Part shown: piece after piece, positions 28,386 to 39,200 of the stretch
How positions within the stretch are numbered: position 1 is the stretch's first letter
Layout of the letters: every line of letters begins with the position of its first letter
Origin: Chlorokybus atmophyticus
Lineage: Eukaryota > Streptophyta > Chlorokybophyceae > Chlorokybales > Chlorokybaceae
Direction of reading: 5' to 3'
DNA length: 44,899 bases
Assembly (NCBI GenBank): GCA_009103225.1
Contig: RHPI01001709.1
Span: 6,488 to 51,386, forward strand
Notes under the pieces: generated by a model
Databases searched by the model: none
What the model was told of the DNA's origin: nothing
What the model saw: only the letters and a program-made list of their open reading frames with translations
Position numbers and translations under genes: made by a program

Positions 28386-30404
28386 TCAGCTAGACACGCG
28401 CACCTTGAGCCTTCGCTGCGTAGCAAAAGCCGCCTTGAAATCTTCAAAACGCTGCTCCACAACAGCTTGCCGTGCGCAGTTGAAGAACTGGAGAAAGTGA
28501 TGGTAGTTGTGACTGCATCATTAGCAACTTGTTGGTGTCTACAGGCACTGGTGTCCAATCATGCATGCTATGTATAGTTGGATGGCACTTACATGCCCAA
28601 CAAGACCTCTGCGAGCATCTCGTGCGTATTCAGCAGGTGATGCAAATATGCGCGCGAGTGCCGCTTGCACGTATAACACGTGCAGCCCGGTAGGACCGGA
28701 GAGTCATCACGCCTGACATGAGTATGCAGCTCAATTCAGTACAAGCCATGCATGAATGGTGAAGGCAGCACAGAATCCTCATGCTTCCGGCGCCAGCAAT
28801 AGCCTGTACCTGTGAGTGATGGACCTCAAATTAATCTTAGCTGCATCTGAGCCGCTTGAAACACCAGCAGCTAGGTTGTTTTCGCTACCGTGACTTGTGG
28901 GAAAGGTCATAGCGTACCCGTCCACGGTCAACATGTGGGGGTATGTACTTTCAATGAGATCTATTCCATGACTGATGCAGTCAAGCACCTGCACAAAGCC
29001 CATGTGTTGCTGCTGGTGTCCATCCTGCGGAGTGATGCACACACAACTGTTATGTTCAAGCATACTACACACACAAGCATACCTCCTCTGGCATGCCCAG
29101 TCCGCTAATATGCCTTGGTTTGTCGGGTGGAAGAAGCTTCAGCACAGATTGCAAAATCTCCTGTCTCAGCTCTGGTGTCTCACCCATGCCCAGCCCGGCA
29201 ATGGAGAAGCCCGCAACGTCCCTTTGTGCAGTTGCTGTCGCCAATCGCATACGTTCCTCTATAGAATTCACGCCTTGGATTGAGCCCAACACGCTGCCGG
29301 CCCAACTAGTTGAACTACTTGAAGCGCTAATGCAATGGTCAAGCCATTCCAGCGAGCGATCCACAGCAACTTTTCTGCGCTTCACGCTTGCAGAAACTGA
29401 GACCTCATCTGCGATTGCCACAAACAGATGCGGGCGAAGGGCTTGTACGACTCGCATGTACAAGTCCGGGGTAAGCTGGACGCACAATGGTGTTCAGCAT
29501 TGCAGTCATGCAACACATAAAAGACACATGCTTGCATTACAGCTTACTGGACGGCGGCCGCATGGCGTGGCAATAGCCACAACTCCGCTTCGCATAGGTC
29601 GATCGACGTCCGCCAGCAGCGGGTCGCGCAAGGATGCTAGCAGCATGAAGCGGTCGCTGATGCTAAGAAACCCCTGCGCTCCACCGCCGTGGCCTTCTAG
29701 CACGGAAGGATCTGGTTGGTCCAGGCTATGCTGAAATCAATAAGCTCTTGCAAAGCAGCATTGCATGCAGGATAACCGTCCTTACAAGCAGCAATGTTCT
29801 TACAAGTGAGCAGGGTTGATGCTCATAGCCCTTGCAGAAGGTAAAGCTTCCAGCACATCTGGCGTCAAGTGCACCGGCAGCCCTCGCCGTGTGTACATCA
29901 AAAGCGCGGGCGTTGTGAGCTCCTGCAATGCCCGCCATGCTGAGACAGTAGGCTTGTAGCCGCAAGCCATTACAAGTTTGCAAAGCAACGAGAAGAATAT
30001 AAACTGGAGATGGAAAATTCTAATGACCTGCAAGCAGCAACTGCCTGTAGTAGTTGATGGAAATCGAGATGGACCTATCTACAATCGTAATGTGTCTCGA
30101 TAATCTATGTTGGCCACTGACCCTCAGTGACCAGCAACAATCTGTGTGTCATTAAAAATCGCACAGATTGAAGTGCACAGCAGACACTATGAGACCTGAG
30201 GTCATGCTGGTGAATATGAGAGAGAGCCAAGAGCATTACCGTGGCAGCTTCAGCTGGACTGCTCGCAGGGCCCCCCTGGGCCGCAGCAGCTGGCGACTGT
30301 GGGGGAGGCAAAGAGAGCGTCAGCACGCCCGCACGGGCGGCGCCGCATGTCGACTGCACCTGGAACATCCTGCTCACCCGCGCCACCAACGCCGCCGCCA
30401 ACAT
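28386..30404 (-). CDS. QTRT2: Queuine tRNA-ribosyltransferase accessory subunit 2
   Basis: Seven minus-strand exons join in phase to 426 residues: 30404-30240, 29922-29804, 29725-29548, 29475-29083, 28988-28810, 28712-28593 and 28512-28386 (TGA). QTRT2 pairs with the catalytic subunit QTRT1 to swap guanine-34 for queuine in certain tRNAs, typically at the mitochondrial outer face in animals. Seen here: a [12 protein letters not shown] helix, [30 protein letters not shown] and a [14 protein letters not shown] block. The zinc site has exact C-x-C-x2-C-x25-H spacing (Cys355, 357, 360, His386), and the last exon contains [10 protein letters not shown]. Length matches the family (about 415). The accessory subunit normally lacks the catalytic Asp. 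The exon-3 acceptor (ATAG at 29726) was chosen because the nearer CAG breaks the frame. The start at 30404 is likely; an internal Met twelve codons on is an alternative. Confidence 0.93.
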
Positions 30405-30703
30405 TTACATTTACTTTGGTACTGCATGATGCGCTGATTGCATTGAGTAGCCCTGGAAAGAGCTGGAGACAAGCCCTAGATACGTCAGCGTCAGCGAGGT
30501 ACAGATGGTGTTTCGAGTACGCGATACCGGCTCCAAGTACGGCAGACTAAAATACGGTCAGCCGCCATGCGTGGAAGCAAGTTGCAGGCGGTGGCGGCGG
30601 CGGTGGAGGCGGCGGTGGTGGCGGTCTGCTAGTCGTTGACATGGTAGGCTAGTTGTTCGGCTAGTGGTCTTGTTGAAGTGGTGGAAATTTGATCTCGGAA
30701 GCT
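30405..30703. promoter_or_regulatory. Bidirectional promoter region of QTRT2 and ATAD3
   Basis: Only 299 bp separate the two start codons, which point away from each other. The region contains a GGCGGTGGC-rich run (30585-30636). No clear TATA box. Shared regulation is inferred from the arrangement; both products act at or in mitochondria in known systems. Confidence 0.6.
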
Positions 30704-33546
30704 ATGGCTTGGGCTAGGAGAGCTGCGAAGCACCTGCTGCCGCCCGCCGCCGGCTTGGGGGCGGTGGCGGTGGTGGGCGCGCCTTCCGTCGCCGCCGCGG
30801 CTGCGCCCGACAAGGAGATTACCAGGGGCGTCACCGGCTTCGATGCAGAGGCCCTTGAGCGCGGAGCCAAGGCGCTCAGGGAGATTGCAGCTTCTCCACA
30901 TGCCAAGGAGGTGTGTGCTTATGGTTGCCTTCGCATGCTTCAGCTGTGGCCTTCACGCTGCATGCACCACGGCTTACACCATTGCTCACAGCCGGCGCTT
31001 GCGAGCAGGTTTTGAGGCTTACCCAGAAGCAGGAGGACACCAAGCAGTCCGAGGAGAAGACCAAGCATGCAGAATACCTGGCCATGCAAGCCAATGCTCA
31101 AGTGGTAGGTTGTTCTTCGGTGACATGTAGGGTTGACAGTATAGCTTGGGGTTTACAGCTTGGTCGTTGTTTTGGCCTTCGCGATGTGACAGTGCAACCT
31201 TACATGGCATGCATGCTCCTCTACAGGAAGCAGAGAAGGCACGGTGGCAGGGCCAACAGCAGCTTGTGAAGCAGAATGCTGAGACGAAGGCTGCTCTTGC
31301 ACGTTATGAAGATGAGCTCGCTCGGCAACGCATGCAGGCATGCCTTGTCGTTGTCATTGGCCTTGTCATTGTTGTTGCAGCAGTGTGTAGTGCTCTCAGC
31401 CTTTTGACTTGCTCCACTCTCTTGTGGCTGAGCGCTTTGTTGACATGACGGTGCTGCTGCTTTTGTGTAGGCAGAGCACGAGGCACAACGTATTAGAAAC
31501 GCAGAGCTTGTGAAGATGCAAGAGGAGTCGTTGAACAGGCAGGAAGCTGTCCGACGTGCCACGGAGGAACGCATCCAGTATGAGCGACGGCAAACAGATG
31601 CCCAGCGTGCCGAGCTTGAAAGGGAAAACATTCGCGCACGAGCTCTTGCAGAAGCTGAAGGCCGGTATGCATGCTGCAAGCTGTTTCATGTGCACTTGCT
31701 TGTCTTGTAACATGCGGCACGTACACTCTCATGTGACGAAAGTGACTCGTTGTGTGCATAGGGCGCTGGAGGCTCGACAGAATGAGGACTTGAACAGGAG
31801 ACAGTTGCTAGCACGCGCAGAAGCTGAAAGGCAAAAGCTCATGGAGGCCATCAATGTCACCTTCAATCGCATTGGCAGTGGAGTTAGCGAAGTGCTGAAC
31901 GATCGCAACAAGATGTTGGCCGTCGTGGGCGGCTCATCCTTGCTCGCGCTTGGTTTTTTTGGGTCAAGAGAGGGCATGCGCACGCTGTTCCAGCAAATCC
32001 AGCAGGTGTTGGGGCAGCCCTCTCTCATCAGAGAATCAACTAGACGAAGACCATGGGCACGTGGCAGCGGGTTTTCATCACAAGCGGCATCGGCTAGCGA
32101 CGGGTTTGGTGATGTGGTCCTCAACAAGAATCTTCTTGAGCGCGTGTCTGCACTGGCAAATGCTACTGCCAACACTGCAAAGCACAGGTATGTTTGTTGC
32201 TAGAGGTGACTCACAGCTCTATCGCCTCCTTGCCAGCTTCTAACAATTATTCTTGGGCTGGACAGAGCACCATTTAGGCACATACTGTTCTATGGACCTC
32301 CAGGGACAGGCAAGACGATGGCAGCCAAGCAGCTTGCCAGGCAATCGGTAATGGCTTGGCTTGGCTTGTGCAGTATGGCTGGCCAGGTCCCGGCGTAAAC
32401 ATATTTTACATTGCTTGCATGTGCAGGGCTTGGACTATGCCATGATGAGTGGCGGAGATGTTGCACCTCTTGGCAAGGTATTGCTACTTGCCTTGTGCTT
32501 GAAAGGCATGTTGAAACACGCTATTCATGACCCAGTGATGAAAACTCCAAACCAGCCTAGGTTGACTCTGTCAGCCAGATGAAGGCAGTTTTGTCATAGT
32601 TACACTGATGGGGCCCCTGTCGCGCATGCTAGTCCACCCGTTGGTTGGTCGGCGACACACTCTCAGTGCATTGACCTCTTCACAGGATGCTGTTACCAAA
32701 ATTCACAACATCCTGGACTGGAGTCAGAAGAACAGGAGAGGGATGCTGCTGTTCATTGATGAAGCAGATGCATTCCTGTCCAGGTAACAGACTGTCCAGG
32801 GTGCAGGAAAACAGGAAGGGCGTGTGTGCTCTTGTAACTAATTTGGCATATGCAGGCGTGGCTCAGAGCACATGAGTGAGAACATGCGCAGTGCATTGAA
32901 TGCGATGCTGTTTCGCACTGGAGATCAGGTGCGGCCGCTGGCATACTGTTCGTTCAATTAGCTAAGAGTGCCTTGCAACTGGTTGCACAATCCGCTCTAC
33001 TAGACAATTAACCCAACCACCGTTACCTGGCAAGCAGTCGCACAACTTTGGCATGGTACTTGCGACCAATCGACCGGAAGATTTGGACGAGGCCTTGGTG
33101 GACCGCGTGGATGAGGCGCTGGAGTTCCCCCTTCCCGGTCCCGAGGAGCGCCACAAGATCCTCAAGTTGTACTTGGACAAGTACATTGTTAATGCTGGAA
33201 AGGAGTCCAGGAAGGGCTGGCTGGGATGGCTGCGCGGGCCCATGGAGCCCATACGCATTGAAGGCCTCAGTGACGACGACTTGAAGGAAGCCGCGGATAA
33301 GCTGGAGGGCTTCTCTGGCAGAGAGCTGGCGAAGTTGATGGCGAGTGTCCAAGGGTGAGTGTGGTTGTTGTGTGGCACAGTTGGTGAGGACAAATGGCCA
33401 TGCATTGCGGCTGACATTAAATATGATCTTTCAGTGAGGTGTATGGGCGCCCAGAGAACGTGTTGACGGCAAACTTGTTCAAGCGCGTCGTGGATTACAA
33501 GTTGCACGAGCACAATGAGAAGAAGCAGTTTGGCATGGTGACATAA
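30704..33546 (+). CDS. ATAD3: ATAD3-type AAA+ ATPase of the mitochondrial inner membrane
   Basis: Eleven exons, all in phase, give 588 residues: 30704-30910, 31009-31104, 31227-31337, 31471-31664, 31762-32187, 32266-32347, 32427-32477, 32686-32783, 32856-32928, 33038-33354 and 33435-33546 (TAA). ATAD3 spans both mitochondrial membranes and shapes cristae and nucleoids. Domains: N-terminal FDAEALERGAKALREI box, long charged coiled coil to about residue 250 (QEESLNRQEAVRRATEER), one membrane segment near 254-269 (MLAVVGGSSLLALGFF), then the AAA+ core. The core has Walker A GPPGTGKT (355-362), Walker B FIDEAD (412-417), sensor ATNRP (455-459) and DRVDEALEFPLPG. Length fits the family (about 600). 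Intron 3 begins with GC (AG/GCATGC) rather than GT. It shares its promoter region with QTRT2. Confidence 0.97.
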
Positions 33547-34657
33547 GTCACCAAGGTTTGGTTGCTGGCTAGAGTTGTTACTGTTGATAGGGCTAATTGA
33601 TTGATTGCTGCTGCAGTTGTGTTGACTGCAGTCATGAATAGGTGTCTTTCCCCGTAATTGCGGAATGTAGTGTGCTACTGGCCTGTTTGGCATGTGTACA
33701 CAAAATGCAGGACACGCATGTGCTGTCAGCGTTTTGCTGAACACATTTCAGCTCCAGCTCCATCTGCGCGTGCAACATGTGGTTCGCTGTGTGTCAGGCA
33801 GCACACTGCATAGTCTTCCCACATGCTCTTGTTGATGCAAAGACAAACCTAAAGCACTGCTGCAGACAGCTGTAGGTAGTATGTACTTAGCCCGGTGGTT
33901 GGGATAGAGATGAGTGTGGTCTGTGTAGTGTCAATGCATGTCGTGCATGTTGCATACATCACGTGCATATTCTGACCACTTGCAACATGCAAATGGTCAC
34001 ATGTCACTCTATTCAAACTGTCACTGGTTGCGTTAGGAGCTTTGTGCCAATTCGAGCGGCGAGCAGTCAGATTATCCAGGATGATCACAAAGTGGCAAGG
34101 GCAAAATACAATTGGCAAGCCTGCGCAGTCAACCCAAGACGTTGACTGACACAATTCTTTGGGTATTGTGACCTGCCTATAGTGTTAAGCAAATGCCTAT
34201 AGTGTTAAGCAAAGCACACAAAGCAGTGTACCAGGCGAAGAATCCTCCGCGGACTTGTTGTATATAATATAGGATGCAAGGATTGTATGTCCAATGCAGG
34301 AGGAAGTTAAGCAGCATGCTGTTTGCCACTGCTCTATGCACTGGACGTGCATTTTAAGTATGGCAGTAACTTTGCACACAATCAACACCTACATTATGTC
34401 CAATGTGTGTTTGTTGGTATGATCAGGTGGACAGCAACTCTATACACAATGCATCCCTTGCGCAAGACTTATCAATGCTCGTATAATGGTTCGGGCCTCT
34501 CATTGCCATCAGCATCGATATGGTCAAGGTAGTAAGGCCGGTTCCAGGGATCCTGCACGGTAACATCACAACTCACTGTTGGCCACGCACATGAGTACCG
34601 CGCATGCCATGCATGCATGCTGCTACCCTAACTTAACCAATTGACAAGCAGCAACAC
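33547..34657. other. Intergenic region between convergent ATAD3 and DUF1499 genes
   Basis: The two genes converge here, so this holds both 3' UTRs. No coding frame, RNA gene or repeat family was recognised. A 19-bp direct repeat (TGCCTATAGTGTTAAGCAA) occurs twice in tandem near 34176-34212. Confidence 0.55.
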
Positions 34658-35813
34658 CTAGTGCAGCATGATAGGTACCCAGATCTTTTCCTCGTCCGTC
34701 TCTCGTGGAAGCCACCCCAGCTGCTCTCTCAAGGCCTCCATGCGTGTGCGGTTGCGAGGACCTGCAAATAGCACTCAGGCAATTGCATAACATGCACGCA
34801 CACGCACACACGCGCACCCACACGCAGAGGGGCGTGCACATACACCCACCTGTGATGCATCCAGGGCGCAAGCAGAAGGGAAGGGAAGGAGCTGAAACAG
34901 GTGAAACGGACCTAAAGCAGCAGACGCCACGATCCTAACAGCAAAAGCCAAAGCATTAGAAGTTAGTACGCAGCGATAGTAAAGTAGTACCCACGTGTCC
35001 AATTCATTGCTAATACTCACAAGAACCAGGAACTCGACGATATCCATGTCGCCAGGCTTTGGACCAAACACAACCTTTGCGCGGATGTACTGGCCAGGCT
35101 GCTCCTCCAACACATCAGCCTGAATGAACAGCACCATGGTTGTTCATGAGCGCGCACACGCACACCCGAAGCACATGTGCTCACGTACCCACATGCATGC
35201 ACACACATGCAACCACACACGCACATACAATGTGACACATGCTCTCGTTTCACCTGTTGTTGCAGCAGCGCCTTCTTGAGCACTCCATACGCGCTCGCGC
35301 GTGAACCCCTGTACTGTGCATGGCCCCATGCACACATCAGAGCGCTCTGACCAGCATGCATGTATGCATGTTATTTGGTGCAACAGTTGTTTTGTTGTTG
35401 CACATTACAATCTCACTTACTGTCCATGGAGGTAGGTACTGGCTAGGGCTTTGCATTGCGCTGGTGCTCACGCAGGCAGTCGACTTGCCGCATCCTCTCA
35501 AGTGACCATCGGCCGTCAGACCTCCAACATCGCTGGCTGTACCTGCAGCTGCGCACGCCGGCTGTACCGACGCCAACGCCGCCCCTGCGGCGGAGGACAA
35601 CAACAACCCTCTCCTGGTGTATGTCGCCGCCTCTGGCGTGGCCTCAACCTCCTCCTGAGGCCACACGCACCTGCCACTGACTGACGTGGCGCTCACAGAC
35701 GGCGGTGGATGGCGTAACCTCCTTGCCCACCTCGGCTCGATGGTTGGCCCGGCCGCCGCCGCCGCCGCCGTCGCAGGCAACGCGCCACGTGGCAGCAGCT
35801 CACAATGCGCCAT
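34658..35813 (-). CDS. DUF1499 protein with a twin-arginine thylakoid-lumen signal
   Basis: Five minus-strand exons in phase give 246 residues: 35813-35421, 35313-35254, 35119-35021, 34934-34850 and 34761-34658 (TAG). The first about 60 residues are Ala/Ser/Arg-rich like a plastid transit peptide. They are followed by YTRRGLLLSSAAGAALA, a twin-arginine signal with a hydrophobic core, and an ACAAA cleavage site, so import into the thylakoid lumen by the Tat route is likely. The mature part has the DUF1499 pattern: CGKSTACVSTSA, YLPPWTY, YIRAKVVFG, DMDIVEFLVL, VCCFRSVS, then GPRNRTRMEALREQLGW at the end. The function of DUF1499 is not established. Exon 2 starts at 35313 because only that acceptor keeps the frame. 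A longer N-terminus from 35870 is possible. It is divergent from the kinesin gene. Confidence 0.87.
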
Positions 35814-36214
35814 TCTCACTTTATCAGAATGTTCTACTTTCTGAGTGTTAAGACCTTCAATCCGGATCATCTTTCACGGTGGCAAACGGCTTCACGGAAC
35901 CCGTTTAGGTGCCAACAGCAGATCTGTATAGACCTGGCAACCCCAATTCCTGGGCTTTTTCCGTCCCCACGTAAGTTTGCAAGGAATTCCATGCTGGCTT
36001 GCCCGGCAGCCTCGCATAAATCGGGGATGTTACCGTAAAACAGAAGAGGAGAAGAGAGGAGAAAAGCAAGTACTGCTGCATTTGCTGGTTTTCTGTGGAC
36101 TTTTTCAAATGTTCAATTACACTGTTCAGTCCATTGATTTGCTACTTTGGGGCGGCGACAGGGGCGGCGGTGTCGGCGGGGGCGGCGAGGAGGGGGAGGG
36201 GGGTAAGGATTGCG
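35814..36214. promoter_or_regulatory. Bidirectional promoter region of the DUF1499 and kinesin genes
   Basis: 401 bp between two outward-facing start codons. It contains a purine-rich AGAAGAGGAGAAGAGAGG tract (36044-36061) and a GGCGGCG-rich stretch (36150-36200) just before the kinesin ATG. Shared control is inferred from layout only. Confidence 0.55.
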
Positions 36215-39200
36215 ATGAGTCGTCTGAAGCAGCCTGGCTCTTACAGCCGACAGGTCAGCGCTAGCCCCGCCCCTGGTGGTGGCCTGCTAGCGCCTTCCTC
36301 CAATGGGCCCTCCACTCCTGCCAGGCCAGCCAGCGCTAGCGCTGCTGGCCTGGATGGGACGCCTCAGGCTGAAGTAGACCAGGCCAGATTCTCTCCTGAA
36401 ACCGCGCGCACCGCTATAAGCCAGGTAGCTTCATTATGTGCACAACAACTACCACTACTGTTTTCCACCTTCCCAGCTTAGCCTCCCCTGCTGTCACTCA
36501 GAACTAAGCACTTACTTTTTTTTAGTTTAAGTTAAGGTTAGGGTGTTCCTTACATCTCCGCAGCTGGTTGTGAGCTTCTGTTAGAAGTGCGTGCAACAAT
36601 TCAGCTGAGATTCGTACAGTATGCTGCGCATTGATAAGATGCGGTGGTTGGTTATTATAACTTCTCACTCGACTCTGGAACTTGTTGGGAATGGTGACTC
36701 ATACTGACTTGGCTGCGCTTGCCAAGTCTGTACGCGCGCGTGTGCTTTCATTAAGAGTGTGCATTAACATTTGTTGGGTGCACCACAACCGCGTACCAGG
36801 AGAGTTGTGTGCTTGCGTGCTGCGTCTAAGCTGTTTCCTGAATTGTTCAACTGCACAGCTTGTTGTAGATATAGTTGGTTTCAATTGCTCTTTTCTCGCT
36901 TGAACAGCGTCGTATCTCTTGGTTACAAGCAAGTAGAGTTTTTTCAGTCTGATTTTTATCCAACAGTACACTTTGACTCGGCATGCTTATACTTGTCCAC
37001 ATGAAAGTCGGTTGTTATGCAACCAGTTTATGCCTTATCTGATTGGTCATGCAACATTCAAAGGTTGACAAGGCGGATATCATGCGAAGGCTTGCCGGCA
37101 CACCCGGCCCCACCGCTTCCCTTGACACTCCACAACAATTGAATGCTACTGGCAAACCCGGCGAGAACATTTTTGTGTCTGTCCGTTTCCGACCCCTCAG
37201 GTGCGCAAAGTTTGCAAGTTTGTACACTCTTACTTGGCAGTGCTTGGGATCAAGCAAGCGAGAGAGTATGCAGCAATTGTAGTTTTGTTATGTTGTTGCA
37301 GTGATCGTGAGCGGATGAGAGGCGAGTATGAGGTATGGCGGCCTGAGGGGGAAAACGGGGTGACAAGCATAGATGGAGGCGGCAGCTATGCCTATGGTAT
37401 GATGGTGGTCGTTGTCGTTGTCGTCGTCGGTGGTGGTGGTGGTGGTGGTGGTAGTGGCTGCTGTTGTTGTTGTTGTTGTTGTCATTATCATGGTCGTCGT
37501 TGTCGTTGTGTGCTGACGAGTGACTGTTGACTTGCAACAGACCGAGTGTTCCATGCCGAAACCAGCACGGATCGTGTATATGATGTTGCTGCGCTGGATG
37601 TGATTTGGGGTGCAATGGACGGCCTCAATGGTAATGGTTAAGTGCATGTTGATACGCATGGCATCATCTGTTGTTGACTTGCAAGTCGTTGGTGCTGCAG
37701 GTACAATTTTTGCGTACGGTGTCACCAGCAGCGGCAAGACGCACACCATGCATGTATGCCTTCGTGCATAAATACTATCTCATGTGCATGCGTCAAGCAG
37801 CGCAAGTTTGTTATTTACTCAGTCTTATTTGTCATTGAAGGGTTCGAGAGACAAGCCTGGCATGATCCCACTGGCAGTGAACGACGTGTTCTCCATCATC
37901 CAGGAGGTTTGTTGATTTTCAACATTAATAGCAATGCAGGCTTAGTAGCACCGTTGTACTTCAGCAGTGTTCATCAGCTTTTGTGTTGTGCAGACACCGT
38001 CGCGGGAGTTCCTGCTTCGAGTATCTTACCTGGAGATATATAACGAGGTATATAAGTGTACAAGTGTCCTTCACACAAGGTGTATACATAGAGACTTATT
38101 GCCCGTGAAGAGTGTGCACATCAAGATCATCACTGCTGTCTGCAGGTTATCAATGACTTGTTGGACCCTGCAAACACACAACTTAGAATACGAGAAGACA
38201 AGCTGGTGAGTGCGCTCACAGAGGCATCACCTTTTATGTGGCTGCTCAAGTGGCAGCAACAATTACGTGCGCGGTGTGGTAACATCTGGTGACATCTGGC
38301 TTGCAGGCAGGTATATTCGTAGAGGGCGTCAAGGAAGAGGTGGTGCTGAATGCAGAGCATGTGCTGTCGCTCATAGCTGCTGGAGAAGGTATGTTCTTGA
38401 TGCAGGCGGCTTATTCAAGGTATGTTTATACGGTACATCCTCAGCGCTTACAAGGTTGCTTGCTGGCGCTTTGCAGCTCACCGTCATGTTGGCGCAACAA
38501 ACCTGAACCAACTTAGCAGTAGAAGCCACACAATTTTCCGCCTGGTAAGTCTCCCGCATTCTTGTCCTGTAGACGGTCCTAGTCGACACTGACATGTCAT
38601 TGTCGAATCACCGGCCTCATACAGACTATTGAAAGCACTGAGCGCGCAGCAGATGGGGGCAGCAAAGTCCGAGCCGCCCAACTGGTAAACAGGCTTCACT
38701 GCGTGTGTGCGTGCGAGTGCATGCGCATGCGCAATGCATTGTGCATCCCAGTAGGCTTGCTATCGTTTACATTCTTGTTGTTGCTTACAGAACCTCATCG
38801 ACCTTGCTGGGTCAGAGAGCAGTAAAGCCGAGACCACAGGGTTACGGCGCAGAGAGGGCGGCTACATCAATAAAAGCTTGCTCACTCTTGGAACAGTGAG
38901 TGGCTTTGCCAATCGCTCGTGGTTGCAGACATGCCTTACGGACAATGCTGAGAGACGTTTCTTCCTTGCCTTAACGACGTGTTGGTGCTTCAGGTGATAT
39001 CCAAGTTATCAGAAGGATCAGCCAGTCACATCCCATACCGAGACTCGAAGCTCACGCGTTTGCTGCAGAGTTCGCTCACTGGCAATGCGCGAATCTCGGT
39101 CAGTACGTCACGCAGGAAGAACAGCGTTCATTCCATAGAACATCACATCTCAGCATTGTTGACATGTGCATTGTATCATTTCTGCAGATGGTCTGTACAG

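Noticed and set aside
29093-29734. 213-codon plus-strand frame
   Set aside because: Antisense to QTRT2 exons, which show clear family motifs on the minus strand.
30160-30550. Plus-strand frames overlapping QTRT2 exon 1
   Set aside because: Antisense to the first QTRT2 exon and its upstream region; no domain or splice logic.
37250-37749. Long minus-strand frames rich in His, Thr and Asn
   Set aside because: They are the reverse strand of the GTN triplet repeat inside kinesin intron 3 and overlap true kinesin exons.
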